NCBI RefSeq assembly: GCF_022605165.1
Contig: NC_063068.1
Coordinates: forward strand, 6,045,533-6,109,532
Reading direction: 5' to 3'
Source: Purpureocillium takamizusanense
Lineage: Eukaryota > Ascomycota > Sordariomycetes > Hypocreales > Ophiocordycipitaceae
DNA length: 64,000 nt
The position numbers were made by a program, and so were the translations under genes. Positions 37,801 through 48,514 of the stretch are shown in pieces. Every line of letters begins with the position of its first letter. The stretch's first letter is position 1. The notes below the pieces were generated by a model that was not told the DNA's origin, did no database searches, and saw nothing but the letters and a program-made list of their open reading frames with translations.

Positions 37801-38412
37801 TGACCTCGCCCAGGCGAGGCTGCAACAGCAGTACGCGTCGCAGCTCCAGCAGCAGCAGCAGCAACTTCAGCCTGCGATGACAGGCTACGCCAACCTCCAG
37901 CCTCAAGGCATGAGCCCGTTCCAGTCCAGCGGCGCCGGCCAATTTATGCAGCCCATGATGACCGGCATGCCTGGAGCGAGCCCCTTTGCCGATCCCGGTC
38001 GGCCTGGCCAATTTTCCCATGTTCAAACTCAGCCTACAGGGTTCCAGCAACCATATCAGACCAGCATGCCTTCATATCCTCACATGACTGGTCCTTCTGG
38101 CTCCATCAACAGCTTCCTTCCCCCGGCTCTGGAGCCTCAGCGGACAGGCGCGACACCCTTAGTGTACCCACAACAAACGGGTGCCGTTGGAGGCAGCTTT
38201 ACCCAGCCATTACAACCGCAGAAGACGGGACCACCACCGCCGGTCCGTTTCGGAGTGTCAGCGGAAACGAAGAAATTGACGCCGCAGCAGACCGGACGGA
38301 GGGCGAACCTGTCTCAAGCAAGTAAGTCTGAACTCCCTTTGGCTTCCGGGGCTGTGTTCACGAACATCAACTAACGAATTTCGCAGCTCCGCAGAACCCT
38401 TTCGGCTTCTGA
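34860..38412 (+). CDS. SLA1: Actin cytoskeleton / endocytosis adaptor SLA1
   Basis: SLA1 links cargo, clathrin and the Arp2/3 activators at cortical actin patches. Four exons, 34860-35057, 35144-36494, 36585-38321 and 38387-38412, give about 1,103 residues. SH3-1 spans about 3-64 (YRALYDYAPQAEGELAMSEG), SH3-2 about 70-125 (RAIYEYTRQTDEELSFSED) and SH3-3 about 371-430 (VLYDFMAQGDDEVTVAAGD). SHD1 lies near 519-580 (VRVWTDRSGSFSVEAQFLG), the SAM-like SHD2 near 612-680 (WFQFFLSCDVAVGLCERYAQ), and the tail has many short TG repeats (QMTG, MTGY, QQTG, PQKTG) that are phosphorylation sites for Ark/Prk-type kinases in yeast. The final microexon gives TPQNPFGF, the usual C-terminus. The ATG at 34860 has ACC before it. 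SLA1 is distinct from SLA2, the mating-locus flank. Confidence 0.96.
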
Positions 38413-39126
38413 ACCCTTGCATTACGACCTAATTGATCCTGGGACGGGAGGATGGACTGGAGCTGAGACGAAGCGCATCACAGTAGGTCCAAACTAGGGA
38501 GCTGAACGTATCTCTGCGGGCCTGAATACCTAAGTGCTGCTGGCCCAATTTCACCGCGACGTGTCGCAGTGGCATCACCCTACAACCCCCCACCCTGACT
38601 TCCACAAACGGTCGTCCGCGGATGGCGCGCATAGCATGTCTGAGTATATAAATGTAGAACGTTCACTCCATATATCAATCTCTTGGCCGTTCAGGCGCAT
38701 TGTCCCAGTCTTGCCGTGAGGTCAAGTAGGCTGCAGCATCGGTGCAACGCTCGCGACGATGAGCAGAGACAGATGGGCAAGATATCCACAAAGTGAGACA
38801 CTAATTGATTGAGATGCATATGCATACAAGTCGCGCGGTTCGGGACACCCTGATTATATAATCAGTAGTCTAGTAGTAGATGCATGTAGTCTGAGACGCC
38901 AGGACTCTAACTTTCTGGCGATGGAACCACTTGGCTCATCAGCAACATCATCCGAGGACGCCGGGCGCACAACCTTGCGCGACACAATGGCAAGCCTCTC
39001 TGTTCCTTGGCGAGACAAAGGCTTGGCTTTGTAATCCCTCGCGCTCCTCTATTGGGCAATGGAAGACGCATAATTATAGTCGAGCCTTCTCGGAGGCATC
39101 CTTTAACGCTTGGCACCAGCAGATTT
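38413..39126. other. Convergent intergenic region between SLA1 and the TLC gene
   Basis: About 710 bases holding the two 3' ends. No gene, repeat or RNA is seen. Confidence 0.6.
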
Positions 39127-40165
39127 TCAACCTCTACGTCGCTGGGGTTGAGTCTTGCGATCGCTCGAGACTCCGGACGCGACGGAGGCAAGATCCACCT
39201 CGACCTCGGTGATAGGCTGCTTTCCTGGTTCGAAGCGCTTCCGTACGGCCTTGATCATCATGACGAACCAATAAAAGTTGAGGCCGTTGAGTGTGAGGTT
39301 GCTGGCGAGATAGACGGCTGCAAGCCAATAGGGGACAGTGGAGTCGTCGTTGGCGAAGGCCATGACAGGGCTGGCACGAGGTCCGGGGTTCGGGTGGCTA
39401 TTGATGGCGGCCAAGATGTCGCGGAAGGCAAGCAAGGACTGGTAGGTGCCATAGAGGAGGCGGCAGGAAAAAAAGCTGAAGAGCAGGAGAAAGCCGTTGT
39501 AAAGCTGGGCGCGAGTGCCCGTCATGTCAAGCTTGTCCATGAACCAGTGAACATTGAGGAAGGGAGTAGAAAGCTCCCACAAGATGAAGATGCAGCCATA
39601 GTAGTTGACGAAGGGCCGCTGTGCATGGTTCTTGGGTTAGCGGGAACAGTAAACGTGTTTTGGGGGGGGGGGCTGGACGTACGAAGCCGAGGGCATAGAC
39701 GAGCAGTGCTGCGATGGCGTGGGCCAGGGTGCCCAAGCCAAAGACATCAAGGTTCAAGCTGGTGACGAAAAGATCCCAAACAAAGTAGCCGGCAGCCAGT
39801 GCCTGAATCATGCCTGCAGCCCCCGTATATCCCCATACGCGCTCCTCCCAGTCCATGGAGCGGCGCTCATCGTCGGCCAACAAGACCCAGATGGCGAGGC
39901 CATTGATGAGAACGCTCTGGAACATGGAGACGACATGGGCATCCCAATTGAGGCGCCTCTTGCGCGGCAGCTTGGCATAGTGACGCGGGGCGAGCATACT
40001 GGAGATGATGGGCGAGAGGGGCCAGAAGATTACCGAGTATAGGAGGGCGGCGGCGAGGACCTCGTGGACGTGCAGCGGGAGCGTAGGAAGGCCGAGGCGC
40101 TGGCACCATGGCTCAACCAAGCCTGTGAGCCAAGGGATTGGCGCGATGAAAAAAGGGTCCCTCAT
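39127..40165 (-). CDS. TLC-domain (TRAM/LAG1/CLN8) membrane protein
   Basis: Two exons, 40165-39683 and 39618-39127, join in phase to give 324 residues. It has about seven hydrophobic helices. The TLC domain runs from about residue 70 (NWDAHVVSMFQSVLINGLAI) through GYFVWDLFVTSLNLDVFGLG, FVNYYGCIFILWELSTPFLN and RLLYGTYQSL. It lacks the adjacent histidine pair of the Lag1 motif, so it is unlikely to be a ceramide synthase; it resembles the TMEM56/TLCD branch linked to membrane lipid handling. The acidic/basic tail after FVMMIKAVRKRFEP is cytosolic by prediction. The start MRDPFFIAPIPW is the first ATG in the frame. Divergent from COG8. Confidence 0.85.
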
Positions 40166-41371
40166 GATTGATGCGTATTCCAGAAATCAGTCGACAGGGA
40201 GGGGGCGAGTGAGGAGACAAGCTGATCGGCCGGCCCAAGGGGGGAGGGCGTGATGGATGGAGGTTGGTGCGAGTGCCGTATGGGCAAGCTGCAGTTCTGC
40301 CGCTGGTGGTGGCGGCGATATTTCTCACTTGCCTGAGGAGGGAGGATCTTGGTGTTAACAGTCAGACTCTTGTCTAGCTGGCTGTGAACACAGAGAGGCA
40401 AAAGCGCCGTTGTGAGATATGAGCGAGAGGGTCTTTCTCAGTGTGTCGAGTGCGGTGTGACCGAGCTGCGGTTCGCAGACGGATGAACGTCGAGAGCGAG
40501 ACGCACTACTTTTATCTCATCGGAACCTAAACAGCAGCAGGAACCATGGACCGCGTCTGTGACCCCGGCAGCTGAAGAACTCAGGCAGTCGTCTCGTGTC
40601 CTTCCCGCGTCGCCTGGCAAAGTCAGGGAGAAGCACCCACGAGACCCAACTGAAGGCGGATTTGTTGGGGATGCCTGCCTGCCAAGCACGTACCTCTGTG
40701 CAGAAAGGTACCTCGGGTTGAGCGGCTGCTGGCGTGCCACGTGAGGAGCCGCCACCATAGGAAGGGAAAAAAAGGGGGGGCAGGCAACCGGTCGCGTGAG
40801 CGGGCACGGCGTGCAGGTGCTCAGGTAGAGTCGATTTTAGGTACCTAGGTACGTAGGTTTGCTGCCACTAACTTACCTAGTAGCAGTAGTAACAGGTAAG
40901 GTGCTACCGAGGTATGGAAATTAGGTAGGTACCCTGAAAAGTACAAAGTAAGGCAGGTACCTACCTGCCTGGTAGTAACTCGAGTAACTGCTTGCCTGCA
41001 AGTGCTGCCCGTCCCTCGCTGTGGTCAGCGGTGGGACCAGCAGCCAGACCACCTGCAGAAAGACGGGAGGCCCCAAAGCTCCACCACCAGCAGCCCGTCA
41101 GCGAGGTAACTTATACATCCATCCATCCATGCCACGTCAATGCTTGGGACTGCGTTAGCATCCAGCATTTGCTCCATCTCCAGCCACTGCGCTGGTCGAC
41201 ACTCCCGCATCGCATCGCCGTCGTCTACCACCCCGAGCGGCCGCCGCCCAAGGCTCTGAGCCATGCCGTCCTGACCGCGGCCTCGACTGGGACCCCAACG
41301 ACCGGCCGACCGACCGACCGACCGAGCGAACCCCTCCTGCTGCGCAGCAGACGGACAGACAGCTCGACACC
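40166..41371. other. Divergent intergenic region between the TLC gene and COG8
   Basis: 1.2 kb with two promoters. It contains a TAGGTA cluster (40,836-40,986) and a short GACC tandem repeat near 41,309-41,326. No gene is supported. Confidence 0.55.
40836..40986. repeat. TAGGTA/TACCTA motif cluster upstream of COG8
   Basis: TTAGGTACCTAGGTACG, TTACCTAGTAG, TAGGTAGGTACCC and CAGGTACCTACCTGCC occur within 150 bases. The words and irregular spacing match the other clusters in the window. Confidence 0.7.
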
Positions 41372-42652
41372 ATGGCCGAGAACCTTGGCGAGCTGCTCAA
41401 CCTTGAGCCCGCCCGGCAGGACACGACCACGCTGGCCTACCTGTCGCACCTCGCCGAGCTCTCCGTCGACGACCTCCGCTCATCAGAGCCCCAGCGCCTT
41501 TCGCAAGCGTCTCAATCGCTGCTTCTTTCCGTGCAGGCCCTGTCCAAGAGGTCTCTGAAGCTCGTAGTCGACTCCGCCGCGAGCCATGCCTCGCTACGCC
41601 GGGCCTTGCCGGCCATGGCTGAGAGCGTCCACGAGCTTTCCCAGGCCATCCCGCGCCTTGATCGCGAGGCCGAGGCCTTCTCTGCCGCATTTGGCAAGGC
41701 CGGCGAGAGCGCCCTCGTCGCCCGCAGGAAGCAGGCTCTGCGGCTGTTGCACAACTCGGAGCGCCTCGTCGATGTCATGGAGCTCCCAGCCCTCCTTCAG
41801 TCGGCGGTCAAGGCCAGCCCCGGCGGCTACTCAACCACCCTTGATCTCTACGCCCACGTGCGCCGTCTGGCCTCTCTCTACCCCGCGTCTCCCCTCGTTT
41901 CCTCCGTTCTGTCCGAGGCAGACGCCGCGGTTCGCCAGATGGCTGCAGACCTACTTGTTGCCCTCAAGGCGCCTGGCCTAAAGCTAGCCGCCGCCTTGCG
42001 CACTGTCGGCTGGCTCAAGCGCATCGTGCCCGACCTCGTCTCCAGCACCCCTGGCGACGACGCCCTCCCGGCGCTGTTTCTCGTCTGTCGCCTGACGACT
42101 CTCCTGACTACGCTCGCCGCCCTCGAACCGTTACGTGAGCTTGCCGACGAGGAGCAATTGCGTCAAGCCAATTCTGCACAAGCCTGGTCTGGCGGTCAGC
42201 AGACGGAGCGCTTTCTCAAGCGTTTCATCGAAGTGTTTCGCGAGCACAGCTTTGGCATCGTGTCCATGTCCAAAAGCGTCGACGCTAGTTTCGCTGCGCC
42301 GGCAACCCTTCCTGCGCATGACGACCCTCTGCGCACGCTGCCTTCAGCACTGTCCACGCTGCCGCTGCACCTTGTTGGCTTGTTACTTGAGGCACTACGC
42401 ACCCATCTCCCCACCGTCAGGGACCAGGCCTCACGCGACAGCATCATTACACAGGTGCTTTATTGCGCAGGCAGCCTGGGGAGGCTCGGCGCTGACTTCA
42501 GCATGCTTCTCGCCGTCGTCGGCGTTGACGAGTGGGCCGAACTTGTCAGGCGTCATCGCTTGCTGGCTGGACGCCTCGAATCGGTCATAGGTGACTACCG
42601 CGGGCACGCAGCAGCGCCATCCTCGCCGGCCATTACCGCTGCAAGTCGCTGA
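41372..42652 (+). CDS. COG8: Conserved oligomeric Golgi complex subunit 8 (Dor1 family)
   Basis: COG8 belongs to lobe B of the COG tether that captures vesicles in retrograde intra-Golgi transport. A single exon gives 426 residues, close to the shorter fungal COG8 proteins. The N-terminal 140 residues are heptad-rich (LSHLAELSVDDLRS, SQSLLLSVQALSKRSLKLVV, HELSQAIPRLDREAEAFSAA). The Dor1 core follows, with LVDVMELPALLQSAV, GYSTTLDLYAHVRRLASLYP and APGLKLAAALRTVGWLKR. The C-terminus ends with VGVDEWAELVRRHRLLAGRL. The start ATG at 41372 has ACC before it. Assignment rests on these Dor1-type stretches and the overall helical pattern; other COG subunits are less likely. Confidence 0.82.
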   Translation: MAENLGELLNLEPARQDTTTLAYLSHLAELSVDDLRSSEPQRLSQASQSLLLSVQALSKRSLKLVVDSAASHASLRRALPAMAESVHELSQAIPRLDREAEAFSAAFGKAGESALVARRKQALRLLHNSERLVDVMELPALLQSAVKASPGGYSTTLDLYAHVRRLASLYPASPLVSSVLSEADAAVRQMAADLLVALKAPGLKLAAALRTVGWLKRIVPDLVSSTPGDDALPALFLVCRLTTLLTTLAALEPLRELADEEQLRQANSAQAWSGGQQTERFLKRFIEVFREHSFGIVSMSKSVDASFAAPATLPAHDDPLRTLPSALSTLPLHLVGLLLEALRTHLPTVRDQASRDSIITQVLYCAGSLGRLGADFSMLLAVVGVDEWAELVRRHRLLAGRLESVIGDYRGHAAAPSSPAITAASR

Positions 42653-43245
42653 GCAAGAAGACGTCGAGCAAGAAAACTCGCACGGCTGCCTCGGGCATCT
42701 ATCTCAACAGCCATCGCCCCAGACAGACGGGTACGTGATGGTTCGGGGGAGCGGGCAAGCCCCCGAAGTAAGCACTATAGAATAACTACATATATGTGCC
42801 TCGCGCGTGCGTGCACCGATCGAGTCCGTCAGTCCGGGTCTCCGAGTCGGTCGACCCCGTGTCATTGATCAACAAGGTGCCGCTGATTGGCGCACGGGGC
42901 CTCGGCCACTGGCTCCGACCAGGCTCCACAGGGCTGCCTCCATCCATGCCTTCACCACACACAGCTTACAGGCCCGCGTCATGCGGGCGGCCTAACTTAG
43001 TGACGACTTCCTTCTTCGCGTCGACACTCGTCTTCCACTTCTGCCATCAATCGAGTCGCACTGCACCATCGATCCGCGCCGGCTCGCGTCGCATGTGGCC
43101 GGTCTCGCGCATCGTCATAGCCATATTTAGAACCCATGAGCTCGACTCCCTCAAGCAGGCTGGCGCAGGCTGCTCTTGAGTCTCCCCCAGGCGCGGTTGC
43201 CTGTCCCCCGCTGCTGGCGGCCAGCACCAACATGTCGCCGTGGCT
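42653..43245. other. Intergenic region / 5' leader of the mitochondrial carrier gene
   Basis: About 590 bases between COG8 and the carrier. An open frame at plus 42796-43179 has no domain and no splice support. Nothing else is seen. Confidence 0.55.
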
Positions 43246-44237
43246 ATGAGTGATGCCCGGGCACCCGCGCGGGCCAAGTCAGGTGAGCCGACTTTCTTGC
43301 CACGGCGCCTCCTGCCGGTCTCAAGGCTTACGCTCTCGCTCAATTCGGTCTTGTAGGGCGTCACTTCGTCTCCGGGCTTGGCTCCGGCATGGCGTCGGCC
43401 ATTATCCTGCAGCCCCTCGACCTCTTGAAGACAAGAGTGCAACAATCAGGCCGTTCTTCTCTAACAGATTCTTTGCGCGAGATTCGGCGGTCGCCGCATC
43501 TGGTCCAAAGCCTATGGAGGGGTACGGTACCCTCGGCCTTGCGCACCGGCTTCGGATCCGCCCTGTACTTTACGTCCCTCAATGCCATCCGCCAGCGCGT
43601 GCAACGAAGCTCCATGGGGGCCCGCGCGCAGAATCAGAGTGCCTCTTCGGCTCTACCGTCAATATCCAACGCAGCCAACCTTGCCTCTGGCGCACTCGCC
43701 AGGACCTTTGCCGGCTTTGTCCTCATGCCACTTACGGTCATCAAGGTGCGGTTCGAGTCGGATATGTACTCCTACCCCTCCATCTGGGCCGCCGCCCGTG
43801 ATATTCGTCGAGTGGATGGCGTCCGCGGATTCTTCTCCGGCTTCGGCGCCACGGCCATCCGGGACGCTCCTTACGCCGGCCTGTATGTACTCTTCTACGA
43901 GATGCTCAAGACGCACCTCGGTGCCCTAGCAACGCCGCAAGAGAACCATAATCGTCAGCCCGCCAGTATGAGAGCATGGGTCGCAAGTTCTGTCAACTTC
44001 AGCTCGGCCATATTGGCCGGCGCAGCTTGCTCCGCAATCTCCAATCCTTTCGACGCCGTCAAGACGAGGATACAGCTTCAACCCCGGCAATACCGGAATG
44101 TATTGCAAGCTGGCTACCGCATGGTTGCCGAGGACGGCTTCCGGTCCTTGTGGAATGGACTGGCTCTGCGAATGAGTCGCAAGGCCCTCAGCTCAGCCTT
44201 GGCATGGACCGTCTACGAGGAGCTCATACGCAGGTGA
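43246..44237 (+). CDS. HEM25: Mitochondrial glycine carrier, Hem25/SLC25A38 type
   Basis: This inner-membrane carrier brings glycine into mitochondria for the first step of haem synthesis. Two exons, 43246-43282 and 43357-44237, give 305 residues beginning [13 protein letters not shown]. Three carrier repeats each carry the signature: [22 protein letters not shown] and [11 protein letters not shown]. The Hem25-specific opening [20 protein letters not shown] separates it from other carriers. The second repeat's [11 protein letters not shown], with [18 protein letters not shown] after it, also fits SLC25A38. The first exon was chosen because its GTGAGC donor and the TTGTAG acceptor keep the frame and give the conserved N-terminus; the ATG at 43389 would lose part of helix 1. 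It converges on the RS-rich gene. Confidence 0.88.
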
Positions 44238-44540
44238 ACTGAGTTGGGAATTCATCTCGTTGTATTGCTCATGGTATAAAAGACTTTAGACTCAAATCCA
44301 ACTCATCATAACGAGACGTAATTGTCATGAAGTGAGACGTGTAAATCGTGGCAGAAGGGGCGATGAAACGTAGCTATATATGGTCGACGAAGGAAAAGAG
44401 AATGAGGGGCGGCGAAACCGGAAAGGCGATGAATTGTTCGGCCGGGAGAATTGGCAATGTTCTCTCCGGGCACCATGACGTCGATCCCGTCTCCTTGACC
44501 TGACGGTCGTCGTTTGCCGGGTTGAGTGCTGTGGCGGTCT
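44238..44540. other. Short convergent intergenic region
   Basis: About 300 bases with the 3' ends of the carrier and RS-rich genes. Nothing else is seen. Confidence 0.6.
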
Positions 44541-45797
44541 TCACCTCGGACGCCCTCCAGCCAAATACATGAGAACCCCCGGTGACTTGCTCCTCTTGCG
44601 GTCGTGCTTCTTGCGGACCCATTCAAACTCGGGCTCTAGGTGACGGTGCTTCTTCTCCTCGATGAGAAGCGTGCCGCCGCTCGTGCGCTTCTCACGGATC
44701 GTTCTTGTGTGCATCCAGAACTCTTCTTGCTCCCACTCGGGCACCCACCGCTTGATCAGTAGATACTCCGGGTCCTGTGCGGCAACTGTCAGCCTCCCGG
44801 ATCACGTCACACAAGAGGGCGGCGCATGAAACGCCAAGCGAACAGTAACCGGGGAGGGAAGATGTGCAACACTTACCGTATCCACATCAAAGTCCACCCT
44901 GAACGTCCGCAGCGTCTCAATCGACAAGTGACGCCGTGCCATGCGTGTGTAGGTGGGGCGGTCACCGGGTTGGGACACTTCGGGGACCTTCTTTTTTTCG
45001 ATAATGGCAGCAATTGCTTTCTCGTCCAGTCCCGACTTGAGGAGGTCTTCCTGGAGGCGGCGCTTGTATTCCATGTCGGCCTCCGCCTTTTGCTTGGCTT
45101 CCTTGGCCATCCGGTCCGCTTCTGCCTTCTTATAGCGCTCGACGGCCTCGGCAGCCTCCTTGTCTCGTCGCTTCTTTTGCTCAGCCGCCTCCTCCTCTTC
45201 CTTGAGGCGCTTCAACTCCAGCTCGCGCTTGATGCGCTTCTCGTCCTCGGCACGAGCCTCCCGCTTCTTGATCTCGTCGAGCTCCCGCTTAGCACGCTGA
45301 AGCTCGGCCTCGTCGCGATACTCCTTAGCCAGGCGCCGCTCATCCTTGTCGCGGGAATGAGCTAGTCGCATCTGCTCGAGCTCCCGGCGCGCCTGCTCGG
45401 CTTCCCACTCCTCACGAGTCTTGTATGCAGACGATCGCGAACGAGAGCGCGAGCGAGAACCGGAGCTGTGACGGTGGTGACGGCGAGCTACCTGGCCGCG
45501 ACGGCGGTGGTCTTCGTCGTCATCGGACGAGTACTCGTTGTAGAAGCGGTTGTTAATGATGACGGGGTTGGCCGGGGCGGGCTGCGGAGGGCTCGGGCGA
45601 CGGTCGCGGGAGCGGGAACGGGAGCGGGCCACAACAGTGGTGTGCTGCTCTGGAACGAGATAGCTGGGCCCGGCGGGGACCCCATAGTAGCTCCGGGGTC
45701 GGGGGGGGCTCTGCACATAGCGGACGGGGCGGGGCGAGTGCCCGCGGTGTCGGACGTGGATGTCAACGTCTTCCTCGTCGTCGAAGTAGCTACTCAT
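44541..45797 (-). CDS. RS-rich coiled-coil protein of unknown function
   Basis: Two exons, 45797-44877 and 44774-44541, join in phase to give 384 residues. The N-terminus is acidic (MSSYFDDEEDVDIHVRHRG) and then rich in Arg/Ser repeats (RSRSRSRDRR, SGSRSRSRSRSS). A long highly charged coiled coil follows, at about residues 130-260 (WEAEQARRELEQMRL, KRLKEEEEAAEQKKRR). The C-terminal part is more globular, with RRHLSIETLRTFRVDFDVD, YLLIKRWVPEWEQEEFWMHT and EFEWVRKKHDRKR. The RS repeats suggest a link with RNA processing, but nothing shows it directly. I know similar fungal hypothetical proteins with this plan but no tested function. The start is the first ATG. Confidence 0.8.
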
Positions 45798-46467
45798 GGT
45801 GGCGGATTCCGTCCACGGTCGAACGACGGGAGTGACGGGACGAGCCGCAGGATGGGCAACAAGCGGACGGAAAGCTTAAAGTGAGGGGCCACGCCCAACG
45901 ACGGTGTGTATGTCAGTGCCTCCACCAAACCCAGCCAACGGAGCTTGATGGTGTTTATACGGCTCAGATCCAGGCCGAAGGTGACGAGAAAGCCCGCAAT
46001 AGTGAAGAGAGAGGGTGAAAAGTTTGCGATGATGGACGAGATGGACAATCACCGAGAGTGGGCGGGCGTCAGAGAGCGGGGGCGGCAGGTGTGCGGCTGG
46101 GAACGTGGGCGGACCAGCAGGCACTTTAAGAATTTGATGGATTACGCGAGAGGGTACTTGGTACATTGGTTGGCCCGTCCGAGGGAGAAACATGAGAGCC
46201 TCCCACCTCGCGAAATCCCGCTGACAAGGGGGTGGGCGCGAAAGAGGTGGGGGGGCGGCCGGGTGAGGTTGCGGCTGCGAGAGGCGGCGTTTGCGAGAGG
46301 CGGCTGCAACTGCGAGAGGGAACCTCAGTCAGTACCTAGGTAGCGCGCCCGCCCACCTGTCTGGCGCCATGCGTGCCAGGGAACGGACGTACTGGGCAGG
46401 CAGGTACCTAAAATCGGTGCCAGCAGTCTTCGGGGCTGGGGCGTAAGACGGACGGGCGTCGCGGCAT

Positions 46468-46518
<51 letters not shown>

Positions 46519-47499
46519 CGTGGAGGCTGTCAGCAGCTTGGGTGAAAAGGGAAAGAACGGGAAGGGCGCCATTCGTAGGGCTGGAAGACGAGGAGGGGCG
46601 GGCGGGGAAGACGATTGGGGCGGCGGGCGCGTATCCTGCAGCTGGAGGGACAGGCGAGGCGGGGACAGGCAAGGCAGCAAGCACCGCCAGTGCCGGCCAT
46701 GCATGGCTCACCTTCCTATCCATCGCCCATCAGCTGGGTTTCGTTTCATCGCCGTCAGGGGTGGGGTCCGGCTCTGTTTCGCGGCCACCGTTTGCCGTGT
46801 CAGCTAGACCTGAGAGCGTGAGAGGTTGGCGGCGGCCTTGTGCCTGTTCTTTCGGCATCATGGCCACTCGAAGCAACCTCTTCTTGTTGGGAGGGGGGTT
46901 GCGGAAAGGACAGGCGCGGCGCGAAGCATCTCTCCCCCCCCCCCCCCCGCAGCCGCCTGCCGCAGCACATCAGCGCATGTACGGAGTACTCCGCACACAC
47001 GACATCCTTCACATTCCCAGTCTTCGCACACGGCAGGGGGGGCAAAAAAATATACATAAGGCTTCGTCCCTATCAAAGTCCGTGCTACCCCTACCCACGA
47101 CTGCGGCCGGCGTGTCTGCATCGTCGATACCGGCGTGCTTGAGTCGGCTTTGCTCGTCGCAGCAGAACCAGGCCCGTGATGATAAGAAAAGGTGGGCGCA
47201 CCGCCATGTCGCCGCGTCTTGCAGACACTGGTAGGCGGTCGACGCGGACATACTTCCGAAAACCCACCCCCACGGCTGGCAGATGACGCGTGTGCAACCG
47301 AGGCGAACCATGGGCTCTTCTTCGGGCTTTTTCCACGTCCAGCGCCTGGTCCACGCAGCAGGCCAAGGCTTCATACAGGCACCTTGTCGTAGCAGCTGCC
47401 ATCAGCCAATGTGGTCGGATGACGATTGGGTTCGCTGCCCACTGCACGACGTTTTCGGGACATGGGCTGGTTGCTTGCGCGCCAGGATCCTTGGCTATT
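45798..47499. other. 1.7-kb intergenic region with homopolymer runs
   Basis: The region between the start of the RS-rich gene and the end of the prefoldin gene. It contains a 51-base poly-G run, a C-run near 46,934-46,948 and single TACCTAGGTA words near 46,334 and 46,402. Open frames through the poly-G (poly-Gly or poly-Pro when translated) are low-complexity artefacts. No gene is supported. Confidence 0.55.
46468..46518 (+). repeat. 51-base poly-G homopolymer
   Basis: An uninterrupted run of 51 G residues on the plus strand. Such a length is rare and unstable; it could fold into stacked G-quadruplexes. Its exact length should be treated with caution, because sequencing and assembly often miscount such runs. 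Confidence 0.85.
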
Positions 47500-48004
47500 T
47501 CAGCGACCGCGCAACATTTGCTCAATGTGCTCGCGGCTGTTCTTATGTGTTGTCTCAAGATACAGCAGTCGCTGGTTGAGCTTGTTCACGTCGCTTTCGA
47601 GTTCCTTGGTCTGTCCCTCGAGTTTCTGCCGCAGGTTCGGCAACGGCGCAGACGAGAACCTGTCAATGAGTCAGCGCTCCGCACTCTGCCCTCGAAGTAT
47701 CGAGTAAACGAGTGGACGCGAGTTGGATACCAGCATACATTTTGCCCACGCCTTCGTAGACGACAGCGTCATCGGGCAGCCCGGCGAGCTCGCTGAGCGT
47801 CAGCCGCACCAGGCGCTGCTCCCGTTGTTTTGACGTCATCTGCGTGCGAGCTAGACCTATTTGCTGCTGGGAAACCGCCGCCTGCGCTTCGATCTCGCGG
47901 GCAAGCTGCGTGGATCTAGATGTAAGCCTGTGCGCCTGGTCGGGTTTCGATCATGGGAAGTGGGCTCGCCGCACCTTGTGCAGCGCCTCGTTGGGGATCG
48001 ACAT
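47500..48004 (-). CDS. PFD1: Prefoldin subunit 1
   Basis: A beta-class subunit of the hexameric cytosolic prefoldin chaperone that delivers nascent actin and tubulin to the CCT chaperonin. Three exons, 48004-47975, 47905-47739 and 47659-47500, give 118 residues, the normal size. Two helical coiled-coil arms are clear: LAREIEAQAAVSQQQIGLAR at the N-side and LRQKLEGQTKELESDVNKLN at the C-side. Between them is the beta-hairpin core (LSELAGLPDDAVVYEGVGKM, then FSSAP). The ten-residue first exon MSIPNEALHK is supported by phase and by the family's N-terminus. No single open frame spans the gene, so a plain ORF scan misses it. It lies about 510 bases downstream of the ceramidase gene on the same strand. 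Confidence 0.88.
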
Positions 48005-48514
48005 GACTGGCAGCGCTGCGGCCTCGTGAGGTAATTCGTAAGCTTCAAGTACTGCCTTGCGGCCTTTCGCGGCGAATGGGAGATTGATTGACGTCGCGGG
48101 TGGCTATGAGCGAGATTGGGGTATACGAAGTACCAACAAGACGATGAGGTCTGCCGCGGAAGAGGAGCTGCCCCTCGTGCCTGTGAAGTTTGGACATGCG
48201 CATGCGCATACTCTGGCGTGTCCCCCCTGCGGGACCCAAGCGTGCATCCAGTTGGTCCCCCACCCCCAGCCCGGAGGTGGACCCGGGTCGGGCATCCTTC
48301 AAACAATCAACTACCCTAGACAGGCTACACATCAGTCCCGAGACGCGTCATCCATAATGACCGAGGTACCTGACGATGTGAAGGTTTGCTTCACCGACCG
48401 AGCCTCGTGCTACACGAGGCATACCACGGTCGGTATCTCCTTCACAACGCCTCCGCACCTCGCCCGTGTACTTCATCAACCTGCGAGCCTAGCTCCAGAC
48501 GTGCCGGCCCGCCC
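48005..48514. other. Intergenic region between ceramidase and prefoldin genes
   Basis: About 510 bases with the ceramidase 3' region and the prefoldin promoter. Open frames on both strands are short and featureless. Confidence 0.55.

Noticed and set aside
46466..47234. Open frames across the poly-G tract giving poly-Gly/poly-Pro proteins
   Set aside because: They exist only because a homopolymer has no stops; flanking translations look random.
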